Under the pieces are notes generated by a model. That model was not told the DNA's origin. It saw only the letters and a list, made by a program, of their open reading frames with translations, and did not search any database. DNA of 64,000 nucleotides from Methanoculleus receptaculi (lineage in GTDB: Archaea; Halobacteriota; Methanomicrobia; Methanomicrobiales; Methanoculleaceae). Positions 27,335 to 36,554 of the stretch are shown here, in pieces. Position 1 is the stretch's first letter, and every line of letters starts with the position of its first letter. Location: NCBI RefSeq assembly GCF_033472595.1, contig NZ_CP137642.1, forward strand, positions 1,240,001 to 1,304,000, given 5' to 3'. Position numbers and translations under genes: made by a program.

Positions 27335-27388
27335 AAACTTATATACTATCGAGTCGAGTAAACCTATTGTGAGCATGTCTGGCATGCT
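27335..27388 (+). promoter_or_regulatory. fdhA promoter with palindrome at the predicted start site
   Basis: The TATA-like aaacttatatac (27335-27346) predicts a start near 27370. Just there lies agcatg-tctgg-catgct (27372-27388), a perfect 6-base inverted repeat with a 5-base spacer. The leader then runs about 55 bases to ccgggag and the ATG at 27428. The palindrome is a candidate operator or leader hairpin controlling formate dehydrogenase. The region 27150-27334 is unusually A/T-rich and holds no gene. Confidence 0.5.
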
Positions 27389-27427
27389 TGGTAACCCACG
27401 TTGAATGCAACAACCGGGAGAATGTGA

Positions 27428-29497
27428 ATGACTGATACCAGTGAAAAATTGCGCTACGTTCACACAACCTGCCCCTACTGTGGTGTTGGGTGCGGGCTGA
27501 ACCTTGTGGTGAGCGATGGCAAGCTTGTTGGGGTCGAACCCTACAAGAGAACCCCCATCAACGAGGGGAAACTATGTCCCAAGGGAATGACCTGCTGGGA
27601 GTTCGTCCAGAGCCCTGATAGGCTGACAAAGCCGCTCATCAAGAAGAATGGTGAATTTGTCGAAGCGACCTGGGATGAGGCGCTCGACCTCGTGGCCTCG
27701 AAGTTCAAGGAGACCTACGAGAACTACGGGCCGAAATCCCTCGGTTTCCAGGTCTCGTGCCGCACACCAAACGAGGAATGCTACATCATGCAGAAACTCG
27801 CCAGGGTGGCCTTCAAGACGAACAACATTGACAACTGCGCGCGCATCTGCCACGGGCCGTCCGTTGCCGGACTTTCCCTCTCGTTTGGCTCCGGTGCCGC
27901 GACAAACCCCTTCGAAGACATCCTGAACGCCGATGTCATCTTCATGATCGGGTCGAACCCCATTGAAGCACACCCGCTGGTCGGGCGCCGGATTGTTCAG
28001 GCCAAGAAGGCAGGGAAGACCATCATCGTCTGCGACCCGCGCTACACCCCAACAGCGCGTCTGGCCGACCATTACGTACGCTATAACCCCTCGACAAACA
28101 TTGCCCTGATCAACTCGATCATGTACTGGATCATCCAGCAGAACCTCCATGACAAGGAGTTCATCGAGAAGAGGACGACTGGATTTGAGGAACTTAAAAA
28201 GACCGTCGAGAACTACGCGGATGTCGAGTCGATCACCGGTGTTCCCACCGAGAGGATCAAGGAGATCGCACAGATCTATGGCAGCGCAAATAACGCCGTG
28301 ATCATCTATTGCCTCGGCATCACGGAACTTACAACCGGGACTGACAACGTCAGGTCGCTCGGGAACCTCGCTATGCTCACCGGCAACGTCGGCAGGCCTG
28401 GAACCGGTGTCAACCCGCTCCGTGGTCAGAACAATGTCCAGGGCGCCTGTGACATGGGTGCTTACCCGAACGTCTACTCCGGCTACCAGAAGTGCGAGGA
28501 CGACACCATCCGCAAGCGTATGGAAGAACTCTGGGGTGTCACCGGGCTTCCAGGCGAATACGGTGCAACCCTGGTGGAGCAGATCAACCAGTGCGGCGAC
28601 CCGATCCGCGCGATGTACATCTTTGCGCTTAACCCCGTCGTCTCCTACCCGGACTCGAACCATGTGATGCGCTCGCTTGAGAAACTCGACTTCCTTGTTG
28701 TGCAGGACATCTTCATGACCGAGACTGCGAAGTATGCCGACGTGATTCTGCCCGGCGCCTCCTTCGCCGAGAAGGACGGGACGTTTACCAGCGGCGAGCG
28801 GCGTCTCAACCGTGTCCGCAAGGCCGTGGAACCCCCGGGCGAGGCAAGGCCCGACTGGGAGATCTTTGTCGACCTCGCCCACAGGCTCGGGCTCAAGGGA
28901 TTCGATTTCAACTCGCCGGAGGATATCTGGAATGACGTGCGCCGGGTCACCCCCTCGATGGCCGGCATCTCCTACGAGAGGATAGAAAAGCCCGAGTCAC
29001 TGCACTGGCCCTGCCCGACCGTGGAGCACCCGGGAACACCGATCCTGCACCGCGAGAAGTTCTCGTCGCCAGACGGCCTTGGACACTTCTTCGGTATCGA
29101 TTATCGGCCTCCTGCGGAGGTTGCTGACGAGGAGTATCCGTTCACCCTGATGACGGGGCGGCTGCTCTTCCACTATCACACCCGGACGCAGACCGGACGG
29201 GCGAAGATCCTCAACCACGAGGTGCCCGAAGCCTATGTGCAGATCAACACGGAGGATGCAGTGCGGCTTAACATCAAGAACGGAGAAAAGATCCGGCTCC
29301 GCGGCAGGCGCGGAGAGGCGGAGGCCATTGCCAGGGTGACCGACGAGGTCGGACCCGGCGTGCTGATGATGACGATGCACTTCAGCGGGAAGGGGTCTGT
29401 AAACCAGCTGACGAACACCGCGCTCGATCCGATGTCGAAGATGCCGGAGTTAAAGCACAGTGCGGTTGCCGTCGAGAAGATAACGGAGGTGCAGTGA
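27428..29497 (+). CDS. fdhA: Formate dehydrogenase alpha (catalytic) subunit, Cys-type
   Basis: A 689-residue molybdopterin oxidoreductase that oxidises formate to CO2. The N-terminal 4Fe-4S ligands are in TTCPYCGVGCGLN and KLCPKGMTCW. The metal-ligand residue sits in NNIDNCARICHGPSVAGLSL, aligned with the Sec position of E. coli FdhF, so this is a cysteine form. Further motifs are GSNPIEAHPLVGRRI, GLQ-type cofactor loops and a C-terminal MopB domain (LMTGRLLFHYHTRTQTGR). Electrons pass to FdhB, which reduces F420 for methanogenesis. The stop is 2 bases before the fdhB ATG. Confidence 0.97.
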   Translation: MTDTSEKLRYVHTTCPYCGVGCGLNLVVSDGKLVGVEPYKRTPINEGKLCPKGMTCWEFVQSPDRLTKPLIKKNGEFVEATWDEALDLVASKFKETYENYGPKSLGFQVSCRTPNEECYIMQKLARVAFKTNNIDNCARICHGPSVAGLSLSFGSGAATNPFEDILNADVIFMIGSNPIEAHPLVGRRIVQAKKAGKTIIVCDPRYTPTARLADHYVRYNPSTNIALINSIMYWIIQQNLHDKEFIEKRTTGFEELKKTVENYADVESITGVPTERIKEIAQIYGSANNAVIIYCLGITELTTGTDNVRSLGNLAMLTGNVGRPGTGVNPLRGQNNVQGACDMGAYPNVYSGYQKCEDDTIRKRMEELWGVTGLPGEYGATLVEQINQCGDPIRAMYIFALNPVVSYPDSNHVMRSLEKLDFLVVQDIFMTETAKYADVILPGASFAEKDGTFTSGERRLNRVRKAVEPPGEARPDWEIFVDLAHRLGLKGFDFNSPEDIWNDVRRVTPSMAGISYERIEKPESLHWPCPTVEHPGTPILHREKFSSPDGLGHFFGIDYRPPAEVADEEYPFTLMTGRLLFHYHTRTQTGRAKILNHEVPEAYVQINTEDAVRLNIKNGEKIRLRGRRGEAEAIARVTDEVGPGVLMMTMHFSGKGSVNQLTNTALDPMSKMPELKHSAVAVEKITEVQ

Positions 29498-29498
29498 G

Positions 29499-30737
29499 AT
29501 GGCAGCCAAGGGAGATATGCTATACGCCTGGACGACGAGCCCCGATATTGCCGGCGTCGCTGAGTGCGGCGGTGCGGTGACCGGTCTGCTCAAGTATGCC
29601 CTGGAGAACGATATCGTCGATGCCGTGCTGGCGGTGAAGAAAGGTGTGGACATCTACGACGCCGTCCCGACACTGATCACTGACCCTGCAGATATGGCTG
29701 AGACGGCAGGCTCGCTCCACTGCGGGACGCTCCTCCTCTCAAAACTTCTCAAGAGGTACCTTGACGGCGCCGAGAATATGCGCATCGGGATCACGGTGAA
29801 GGGCTGCGACGCGATGGGGCTCTACGAACTGGCAAAGCGCAACCAGGTCAACCTGGACAACGTCCTGATGATCGGTGTCAACTGCGGCGGTTCTGTCAGT
29901 CCAGTGACCGCCCGTAAGATGATTCGCGAGAAGTTCGGGGTCGACCCGAACGATGTTGTCAAGGAAGAGATCGACAAGGGTCAGTTCATCATCCAGACTA
30001 AAGACGGCCAGCACAAGGGCATCTCGATGGACGAACTCGAGGACGAGGGATACGGCCGTCGTCCCAACTGCCGCCGCTGCAAGATGAAGATCCCGCGCCA
30101 GGCGGACCTTGCCTGCGGCAACTGGGGTGTCATAGGCGATAAGGCCGGAAAGGCGACCTTCGTTGAGGTCTGCTCCGATAAGGGCGCCGACCTCCTGAAC
30201 ATGGCCGTGAAAGCCGGAGCCATTGCAACCGAGCCTGCAAACCCTAAGGGCGTTGAGATCCGCGGGAAGGTCGAGAACTCGATGCTGAAACTCGGCGACA
30301 AGTGGCGGAAGCGTTACTTTGAGGGTCTGGGCGAGGGCAAGGAGCGCCTCCAGAAGATCATGGAAGAGTCGTCACGGTGCACCAAGTGCTACGCCTGCAT
30401 CGAGCACTGTCCGATCTGCTACTGCGTCGAATGCAGCACGAAAAAGTCCTACCTGGTCCCGCCGGGAGTCCTCCCCGTGCCGTTTATGTTCCACCTGATC
30501 CGCTACGCACACGTGGCGGACTCGTGCATCAACTGCGGCCAGTGCGAGGAAGACTGCCCGATGGAGATCCCGAACTCGCTCTACATGCACGCTCTGCAGG
30601 TCGAGATGGAGAAGATGTTTGGTCACACCCCTGGCGTGAACCTCGAACTCCCGGTACTTGCGCTTGTTGAAGAGCATGCCGAGCGTGAACGGCTTGCCTC
30701 AACCGGAAGCGACCAGATCTTCGATATCTTCAAGTAA
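29499..30737 (+). CDS. fdhB: Formate dehydrogenase beta subunit, F420-reducing
   Basis: A 412-residue flavo-iron-sulfur protein of the FrhB/FdhB family. It starts with the AWTTSPDIAGVAECGGAVTG segment that contacts F420 and FAD. Two C-terminal ferredoxin-type cluster sites follow: CTKCYACIEHCPICYC and CINCGQCEEDCPMEIPN. Extra cysteines near residue 187 (PNCRRCKMKIP) may bind another cluster. It transfers formate electrons to coenzyme F420 in the cytoplasm. Length and motifs are typical and the reading frame is intact. Confidence 0.96.
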   Translation: MAAKGDMLYAWTTSPDIAGVAECGGAVTGLLKYALENDIVDAVLAVKKGVDIYDAVPTLITDPADMAETAGSLHCGTLLLSKLLKRYLDGAENMRIGITVKGCDAMGLYELAKRNQVNLDNVLMIGVNCGGSVSPVTARKMIREKFGVDPNDVVKEEIDKGQFIIQTKDGQHKGISMDELEDEGYGRRPNCRRCKMKIPRQADLACGNWGVIGDKAGKATFVEVCSDKGADLLNMAVKAGAIATEPANPKGVEIRGKVENSMLKLGDKWRKRYFEGLGEGKERLQKIMEESSRCTKCYACIEHCPICYCVECSTKKSYLVPPGVLPVPFMFHLIRYAHVADSCINCGQCEEDCPMEIPNSLYMHALQVEMEKMFGHTPGVNLELPVLALVEEHAERERLASTGSDQIFDIFK

Positions 30738-30741
30738 CTAC

Positions 30742-30870
30742 GGGTGGGTCGTCCGGCGGTTTCGAATGGGCGGCTGGCTTAAGGATCGGTCGCCCCCATC
30801 CCACCCAGGCTTCCCGAGAACCAAAGATCGTTTCTGCCTCCGGCCCGTTGTGGTGTTGTAAAGGTTTTTT
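30742..30870 (+). terminator. Possible fdhAB terminator
   Basis: Four bases after the fdhB stop, gggtggg (30742-30748) pairs with cccaccc (30800-30806), and the inner tgggcg pairs with cgcccc. A T-run (ggtttttt) follows at 30863-30870. The T-run is distant from the hairpin, so the T-run alone may be the archaeal stop signal. Confidence 0.4.
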
Positions 30871-30967
30871 CCTCTGCTGTGTATACCGGCATGATATTGG
30901 TCTTTCCGGGCGCATGATCTTCCGAAAGGATCGATCAGGCGCACGGCGTACACAGAGTGGGCAAATC

Positions 30968-31702
30968 ATGTTCAGGGAGATCAACTGTATAACGATCGGT
31001 GGCGAAGAGGCTGTCCGGAAGGTTATAGAGGAGACGCCGGTAGCGGTCTTTGTCAATGGCCGCCACCTGACGACTGTGATCCTGAGCCCTGGCGGGTTTC
31101 AGGAGTTCATCACCGGCTACCTCTACACCGAGGAGATCGCCAGGACAGTCGATGATATAGAGTCGATCAGGGTCGAGGATAACCGGATCAGCGTCCTCAC
31201 GAAGAACCCCTTCCGGCGTGGCAGCGTTAAAAAGACCATTCTATCAGGGTGCGGGGGCTCGGTCTCCTACATCGACGCGCAGAAACTGCCCGCAATCAGA
31301 TCAGATCTTGCAGCCACCGTTCCGGAGATCGAGGCTGCCATCGCCGCTCTCCCTCGTTCCGGAAGACTTGAGACGGTGGCGCTCGCGGGCGGCGGCCGAA
31401 TCATCGTCTGCTCAAACGACCTCGACCGGCATAACGCCCTCGACCGTGTGATCGGTCACGGGCTGAAGAGTAACCTGGAATTCTCCCGGCTGACAGTCCT
31501 CAGCACCGGCCAGGTCACCTCCGAGATGGTCCGGAAATGCCTGGTAGCAAACATCCCGGTGCTGGTCTCCACCGATCTTCCAACGGCGCTTGCGGTGGAT
31601 GTTGCAAAAGAGGCCGGTCTCTGCCTGGTCGGGTCTGCGGGGACGCCGGATATGGCGGTCTTTACACACCCCGAGAGGATCTCAGGGATTGAGGGCGGGT
31701 GA
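30968..31702 (+). CDS. fdhD: Formate dehydrogenase accessory sulfurtransferase FdhD
   Basis: A 244-residue protein from the ATG at 30968, whose beginning MFREINCITIGGEEAVRKVI fits the family; longer starts add 40 unrelated residues. It carries VNGRHLTTVILSPGGFQEFI, the catalytic TILSGCGGSVSY loop and DLDRHNALDRVIGHGL, and ends near VGSAGTPDMAVFTHPERISG. FdhD takes sulfur from a cysteine desulfurase and places it on the molybdopterin cofactor of FdhA. Only the first Cys of the usual CGxC loop is present. A cysteine desulfurase fusion is encoded 120 bases away, convergently. Confidence 0.94.
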   Translation: MFREINCITIGGEEAVRKVIEETPVAVFVNGRHLTTVILSPGGFQEFITGYLYTEEIARTVDDIESIRVEDNRISVLTKNPFRRGSVKKTILSGCGGSVSYIDAQKLPAIRSDLAATVPEIEAAIAALPRSGRLETVALAGGGRIIVCSNDLDRHNALDRVIGHGLKSNLEFSRLTVLSTGQVTSEMVRKCLVANIPVLVSTDLPTALAVDVAKEAGLCLVGSAGTPDMAVFTHPERISGIEGG

Positions 31703-31823
31703 CCTCCCGGAAAGGGTCGGGGAGTTCCCCCTCTCATGGATCCACATGCCGCGCTGGAGAGGATCTCTTGACCGCTACCACTGCCCGCTGCCTGCCTCCA
31801 GCAGGGGGGCGCAACATCCGGCT

Positions 31824-34475
31824 CTACCGTCCCCGGCTGATCTCATCGACGGCCGCGATCAGGAGATCGATCTCCTGCTCCGTCGTGAATGCCGCCAGGC
31901 TTGCCCTGACCGTCCCCTCCGGGAGACCCAGGTAATCCATCAGCGGCTGGCAGCAGTGGTGCCCCGAACGCACCATGATATCCGCCTCCTCATCGAGCAT
32001 CTGCGCGGCCTCCTGCGGGTGAACACCATCGATGATGAACGAGACCACCCCTATCCGGGCATCTGGCCTCTTTCCGGCATATACCCTGACGCCCTCAGTT
32101 GCGGAGAGACCCTCGATCAGCCGCGCTGTCAGGCGCTCCTCGTGGCGGTGGATTCGATCCATCCCGATCGCCGAGAGGTAGTCCACGGCGGCGCCGAGCG
32201 CAATACCACCGCCGATGTTTGGCGTTCCCGCTTCGTAGCGGAGGTAACCCTCCGCCGGGACGTAGCCATCCGATGTCACGCTCGCGACCATCCCGCCGCC
32301 GAGAACCGGCGGCTCGATGAGAGCCTCCCTCATCCAGAGGACACCGGTCCCCGTCGGCCCGAAGATCTTGTGCCCAGAGAAACATAGGAAATCACAATCG
32401 AGGCTTGAGACGTCGACCGGCATATGCGGGAGCGACTGCGCCGCATCCACCAGGAGCAGCGCCCCGTGCTCCCGGCAGAGCCGCGCGATCTCCGGTACAG
32501 GCGTAGTCACCCCGAGGACGTTTGAGGCGTGTGTCACGGCAACGAGCCTGACACTGCCGCCGGAGAGGACCTCCTCCAGCGCGTTAAGGTCGAGCGCGTA
32601 GTCTGCATCGATCCCGATCAGATCGATCTCAACCCCATGCTTCGCAAGCGCCCTCCAGGGTAGAAGGTTTGAGTGGTGCTCAAGGATGGTGGTTACCACA
32701 CGGTCGCCAGGCCTCCAGGAGAGACCCTGCGCGACCATGTTGATTGCTTCCGTTGTGTTCTTCGTAAATACTGTTATCCCCTCCCCGCCGCCGATAAACC
32801 GGGCCACCTTCTCGTGGGCATGCCAGTAGCGCTGTGTCGCTATCTGTGTCAGCCTGTGGACGCCCCGGCCGACGTTTGCCCTGTAATGGTGCTCAAACTC
32901 GACGAGTGCCTCTACCACCGTCTCCGGTGAGAACGTAGTCGCCGCGTTATCGAGGTAGATGATGTCGTCATCCAGGATCGGGAAGTCTCTGCGGATCTCA
33001 TCCGGGTTAAACTCAATTTCACGAGTTGTTGGACTCTTCGTTTCTGTCATCTCTGCTCCATCCTCTGGCGTCGCCGCCTTCAGGGTAAAATCGTCGTTGA
33101 GGGGGATGCCGTGATCCCTGCAGACCTCGCGCATCTTCGGGGGCAGAGCCCGCCACCGCCACAGCCCCCACCGGTGGTAGGTCTCCGGAAATCCGTTCTT
33201 CTCCGCCCAGCGAGCCAGGAACTCATCCCATGGCCCCGTAAGTTCCGGATGCAACCCCCGCAGCATCTCGTACTCGCTCTCCAGCACCGCCGGACAGAGG
33301 TAACATCCAATCCGCTCAAGTCCCTTCTCGTATAGAGGGTTTATGGGGACACCCTGCCACCAGAGGTAGAGGAAGACCTCAAGCGCCCGCCAGTTCCGGA
33401 TCGGCGAGACGTTCACCTGCAGCGGGTTAGCCGGGTTCTGGCTGGTCTCGTCGAGATCGGCGCGGTTCCATGACTCATACCAGCGGTTCCCCTGGATGGT
33501 GACGCACGGCCCAGTCCCGGTCAGGTAGATCTTCAAGGGCCGGAGTTTCAGGAGTTTGCAGCACCAGCGGCGGTCCTTCGCCGGCGGCCCGGCTTTCTTG
33601 ACCGCCTCGAAGAAGTCACCTCCTTTGCGGATGATCTCGATACCCTGAGACTCCGCGAACTCCACCGTCTCGGGAAGCTCAAGCCCTGTATCTATGAAGA
33701 ACGCCTTCTCCACCCCGGCCTTCCGGGCTAGGTGGAGGACGGCGGTGCTGTCCTTGCCTCCGGAGAACGAGACGTTCACGCACGGCCGGTCGTTCATGTG
33801 TTTTTTGATGGTCCGAACTGCGTTGCGCTCCAGGTTCTTCAAGTGGTAGCGGTTTCTCTCTATCACTGTCTCCCAGCCCGGATCAGGCTGAATGCTGGGC
33901 TCAACGGGGAGGAGTTCTTTTACCCGGATCTGGCCGTCCCTGACGACCCCCGTGCCAAACCGATTTTTATAGGTGATTATTACCGTCCCATCTGTTACGG
34001 GGGTAGAAAGAGGAAACCGTTTCCCGCCGATACGACCCCTGTGAGCGCGCACCGCGGGCTCGGTCTCAAGGTCGACGACGCCGCTGGTTGCGTGCGGGAG
34101 GATCCAGGAGATCGCTTCTGGCGTGATATCCAGGCTGTATTGTCGCGCGATTGGGTCAAACGTGAGCCAACCGAACCGTTCGCCGTTCACGATCACAAGA
34201 TCGGCCCTGTCGATTCCACCGGTCTTGTTGAGCAGCACAACGCGCGGGAGGGGTATATCCCCAAATCGATCGGCAAGAAGACGTTTGATGAGATCTGTAT
34301 CTCCCGCAAGCGCGGGCCGGACGTCATGCGGCGGCAGCAGCGCTATCTCTCTTGAACTTGCCCTGCAGCCGCATGTGCGCCCGATGAGAGGAACATTGCA
34401 GCGGTCGCACCAGTAGAGGACCTTTTTTACCGCCGGTTCGTGCTCCACGCTAAATATATTGGCATCTTCAGGCAT
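31824..34475 (-). CDS. PP-loop (PAPS reductase-like) and cysteine desulfurase fusion
   Basis: An 883-residue fusion in one open frame. Residues 1-475 hold an N-terminal zinc ribbon (WCDRCNVPLIGRTCGC), a middle domain of unclear type, and a PAPS reductase/ThiI-like PP-loop domain (NVSFSGGKDSTAVLHLARKA, RRWCCKLLKLRPL, RIGCYLCPA). Residue 476 is a Met, possibly the old start of the second part. Residues 476-883 are a SufS-type PLP cysteine desulfurase, with FSGHKIFGPTGTG (PLP lysine) and SGHHCCQPLMDY (catalytic Cys). The fusion could pass persulfide sulfur to an activated substrate or to FdhD. A TATA-like caatatattta inside the first codons hints that the true start may be the GTG at 34448. Confidence 0.88.
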   Translation of the reverse strand: MPEDANIFSVEHEPAVKKVLYWCDRCNVPLIGRTCGCRASSREIALLPPHDVRPALAGDTDLIKRLLADRFGDIPLPRVVLLNKTGGIDRADLVIVNGERFGWLTFDPIARQYSLDITPEAISWILPHATSGVVDLETEPAVRAHRGRIGGKRFPLSTPVTDGTVIITYKNRFGTGVVRDGQIRVKELLPVEPSIQPDPGWETVIERNRYHLKNLERNAVRTIKKHMNDRPCVNVSFSGGKDSTAVLHLARKAGVEKAFFIDTGLELPETVEFAESQGIEIIRKGGDFFEAVKKAGPPAKDRRWCCKLLKLRPLKIYLTGTGPCVTIQGNRWYESWNRADLDETSQNPANPLQVNVSPIRNWRALEVFLYLWWQGVPINPLYEKGLERIGCYLCPAVLESEYEMLRGLHPELTGPWDEFLARWAEKNGFPETYHRWGLWRWRALPPKMREVCRDHGIPLNDDFTLKAATPEDGAEMTETKSPTTREIEFNPDEIRRDFPILDDDIIYLDNAATTFSPETVVEALVEFEHHYRANVGRGVHRLTQIATQRYWHAHEKVARFIGGGEGITVFTKNTTEAINMVAQGLSWRPGDRVVTTILEHHSNLLPWRALAKHGVEIDLIGIDADYALDLNALEEVLSGGSVRLVAVTHASNVLGVTTPVPEIARLCREHGALLLVDAAQSLPHMPVDVSSLDCDFLCFSGHKIFGPTGTGVLWMREALIEPPVLGGGMVASVTSDGYVPAEGYLRYEAGTPNIGGGIALGAAVDYLSAIGMDRIHRHEERLTARLIEGLSATEGVRVYAGKRPDARIGVVSFIIDGVHPQEAAQMLDEEADIMVRSGHHCCQPLMDYLGLPEGTVRASLAAFTTEQEIDLLIAAVDEISRGR

Positions 34476-34630
34476 TAAGTCAACCGGCAGGCCATTTGCG
34501 AAACTGTCTGAAAACGCCTATCTCGCGCGGTGAGGGTAACTGAAGACGGTAAGGTATTTATTCGTACAAAGACGAACAAGGTATAATGCCATCCTGTTGC
34601 GTAAACAGCCTCGCTGGAAAGGTGCTCCTC

Positions 34631-34933
34631 ATGGACGCGACACCGAAGGAGGTAAACGACTACATCAAGCGACACTGCAGAGAGTACTACGGGATATCTC
34701 CAGGTTTTATCTTCAAGGATATTCGGGTACTCCTTAAGGAGCCGATGCTTGTAGGGCTGCAGGTTAAAAGAGGCAAGATACTGCTGCCTTTTACAAAGCG
34801 TTGTCCAAATCTTGGAACCATACTTTATGAGATCGCGGCAGATGAAGACGACCTCAACTACATCCGCAGCACCCTCAAGAGTGCCCGGGATGAAGAAGGT
34901 CTTCCGGGATCGACGTCAACCCTCCACGACTGA
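34631..34933 (+). CDS. Small hypothetical protein
   Basis: A 100-residue soluble protein with no family I recognise. The ATG at 34631 follows aaaggtg and two TATA-like elements (ggtatttattc at 34553, gtataatg at 34580). The composition is ordinary, with a basic first half (KRHCREYYGISPGFIFKDI) and an acidic helix near the end (EIAADEDDLNYIRSTLKSAR). A single Cys pair (C12, C51) is not in a known motif. Continuous codon bias like its neighbours suggests it is real. It is divergent from the PP-loop/desulfurase fusion. Confidence 0.65.
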   Translation: MDATPKEVNDYIKRHCREYYGISPGFIFKDIRVLLKEPMLVGLQVKRGKILLPFTKRCPNLGTILYEIAADEDDLNYIRSTLKSARDEEGLPGSTSTLHD

Positions 34934-35144
34934 AGTGGGGGAAAGGATCTGATGAGCAGGATCATGCTTGCCAGGTTTGCCGGTTAACAACCACCACTCC
35001 TTGATAGGAAACCCTGCATGATCTTGCAGCCGTAATCCAGAGAAACTATACTCTCCTGCGTTTTGCCTGATATAATGAGCCCATCAAACCAGTTTGCTCC
35101 TGGCTTGATCCCCTCGAACCACCACCGCGGTGAGACGCCTTTTG

Positions 35145-35703
35145 CGGTTGAGCGCCCCCACCTCCCGGCCGAGGGGGTGATCGCCCTACGAAAGCCGTGC
35201 CACGGGGGAAACAGGATCTTTCAGGAGTTTATCACGGGGAACCGGGTGAGTTGGTGCACCCCCCTAGCCACTGTATCGATGGGGAATCGCCAATCTGGGA
35301 GGGGCTCGCCGGGGCGGGGGGTGGCACGTTCCCCTCCCCCTGTCGCTCGCGTGTCATTGAAACCTCGCTCGCTGGAAACACCCCCACCCTCCTGCGGCCG
35401 CACCACGGCCTCCGCCCGCCCCTTTCACAGGGGGCGGGCAATCTCTGGCGATACCCTCGGATACAGTGCCAGGGGACAGGAACTACCAGGAAGTCTTCTC
35501 GCCTGAAACCGCGTGGGGAGATCCTTCCACCTCTCTCACCCATCCCACCCGGATACCCCCTTTGGCGGTCTCCCGTCTCCGCATCTCTCAGGAATGGCGT
35601 CTTGCAAAAACCGCGGCCACCCCCTGATCCAAATTGGAGAGGGTGCGCGGCGATGCTGTCACTCCCCCAATCCGTTTCATGGAGAGGTTTTTCAAACGGG
35701 GGA
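35145..35703 (-). repeat. Dispersed GC-rich repeat, copy 3 (opposite orientation to 4.5 kb)
   Basis: The block gccactgtatcgatggggaa is followed by gggaggggctcgccggggcg, and gcccctttcacagggggcgg comes before tgccaggggacagg. This is the reverse complement of the order seen at 4.5-4.75 kb. It ends at 35682-35703 with gagaggtttttcaaacgggg, a terminal motif shared with the copies at 45.9 and 63.8 kb. No gene inside. Confidence 0.75.
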
Positions 35704-35870
35704 AGTAGTACTCTGATGGCCTCATAATTGTAAACACAGCAAAATTCATTGCTGCATATACCCCCGCGTTGTCATGGTGCATCATGGATATTGAGAATCG
35801 ATCACCTGGAATCGGGATGTTTTACACTTTTGAGGGTCTCCTCCATCGGTCAAACCCGATCTGATCGATC

Positions 35871-35880
35871 GCTATATAGG
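35871..35880 (+). promoter_or_regulatory. TATA box of the phosphate transporter operon
   Basis: The box gctatatagg lies about 35 bases before the GTG at 35911, so the message should be leaderless or nearly so. Confidence 0.5.
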
Positions 35881-35910
35881 CCCTGAAGAAAGAACGATAT
35901 ATTGATCATT

Positions 35911-36549
35911 GTGGGCATCAAGGAGTGGGTGGTTCCGCAGGATAAGGTGTTTTTTGATCTTTTCGACAGGATGGCCCGGACGGTTGTCTCTGCAGCCGAT
36001 ATGCTTGTCGAGTTTATCGAGAATTTTGAGAGGATCGAGAACATAAAAGAGCAGTGTCGCACGATGAAAGAGATCGAGCATGAGGGGGATGAGATCGCAC
36101 ATCAGATCTACGAGCAACTGAACCTGACTTTCATCACCCCGCTCGAACCCGAAGAGATCTCCCGCCTTGCATCAGCGCTCGATGACATCCTGGACTACAT
36201 CGACGGCACCATGCAGCAGATGTACAGTTATGGCATCACCGAGACCGACAACTCAATGATCGAACTCGCAAAACTGATCCAGCTCAGTGTCATTGAGATC
36301 GAGAGGGCTGTAAATGGCATTCGCAACATAAAGAACCCCCACCAGATCGAGGAACGGTGCATAGAGGTGAACCGCCTGGAGAATGTCGCGGATAACGTTC
36401 TCGGCCACGCTATCATGGACCTCTTCAAGACGAAAGATGCGATAACAATAATCAAGCTCAAAGATGTTTACGAAAACCTCGAGATAGCTACCGATAAATG
36501 TGAGGACGCCGCCAATGTCTTGAGCGACATAGCCATAAGACACTCCTGA
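35911..36549 (+). CDS. DUF47/PhoU-like accessory protein of the phosphate transporter
   Basis: A 212-residue helical protein of the DUF47 (TIGR00153) family, starting MGIKEWVVPQDKVFFDLFDR if the GTG at 35911 is used. TTG at 35902 is the alternative. It carries the PhoU-like metal-binding pattern MKEIEHEGDEIAHQIYEQLN and ASALDDILDYIDGT. Such proteins are encoded directly upstream of Pit-type phosphate transporters and are thought to regulate them at the membrane. It ends 5 bases before pit. Confidence 0.88.
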   Translation: MGIKEWVVPQDKVFFDLFDRMARTVVSAADMLVEFIENFERIENIKEQCRTMKEIEHEGDEIAHQIYEQLNLTFITPLEPEEISRLASALDDILDYIDGTMQQMYSYGITETDNSMIELAKLIQLSVIEIERAVNGIRNIKNPHQIEERCIEVNRLENVADNVLGHAIMDLFKTKDAITIIKLKDVYENLEIATDKCEDAANVLSDIAIRHS

Positions 36550-36554
36550 CCGCT

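Larger units (their letters stand above)
34934..35910 (+). other. Long intergenic region mostly filled by a repeat element
   Basis: This stretch of nearly 1 kb holds no credible gene. The repeat copy described separately takes up its middle. The last 200 bases turn A/T-richer and lead into the promoter of the phosphate transport operon. Confidence 0.6.

Noticed and set aside
27572-28882. 436-codon minus-strand frame opposite fdhA
   Set aside because: It mirrors the fdhA codons, shows no domain, and lies fully inside a certain gene.
27428-29497. Selenocysteine in FdhA
   Set aside because: The aligned catalytic position in NCARICHGPS is a TGC cysteine codon and the frame has no internal TGA, so no recoding is needed.
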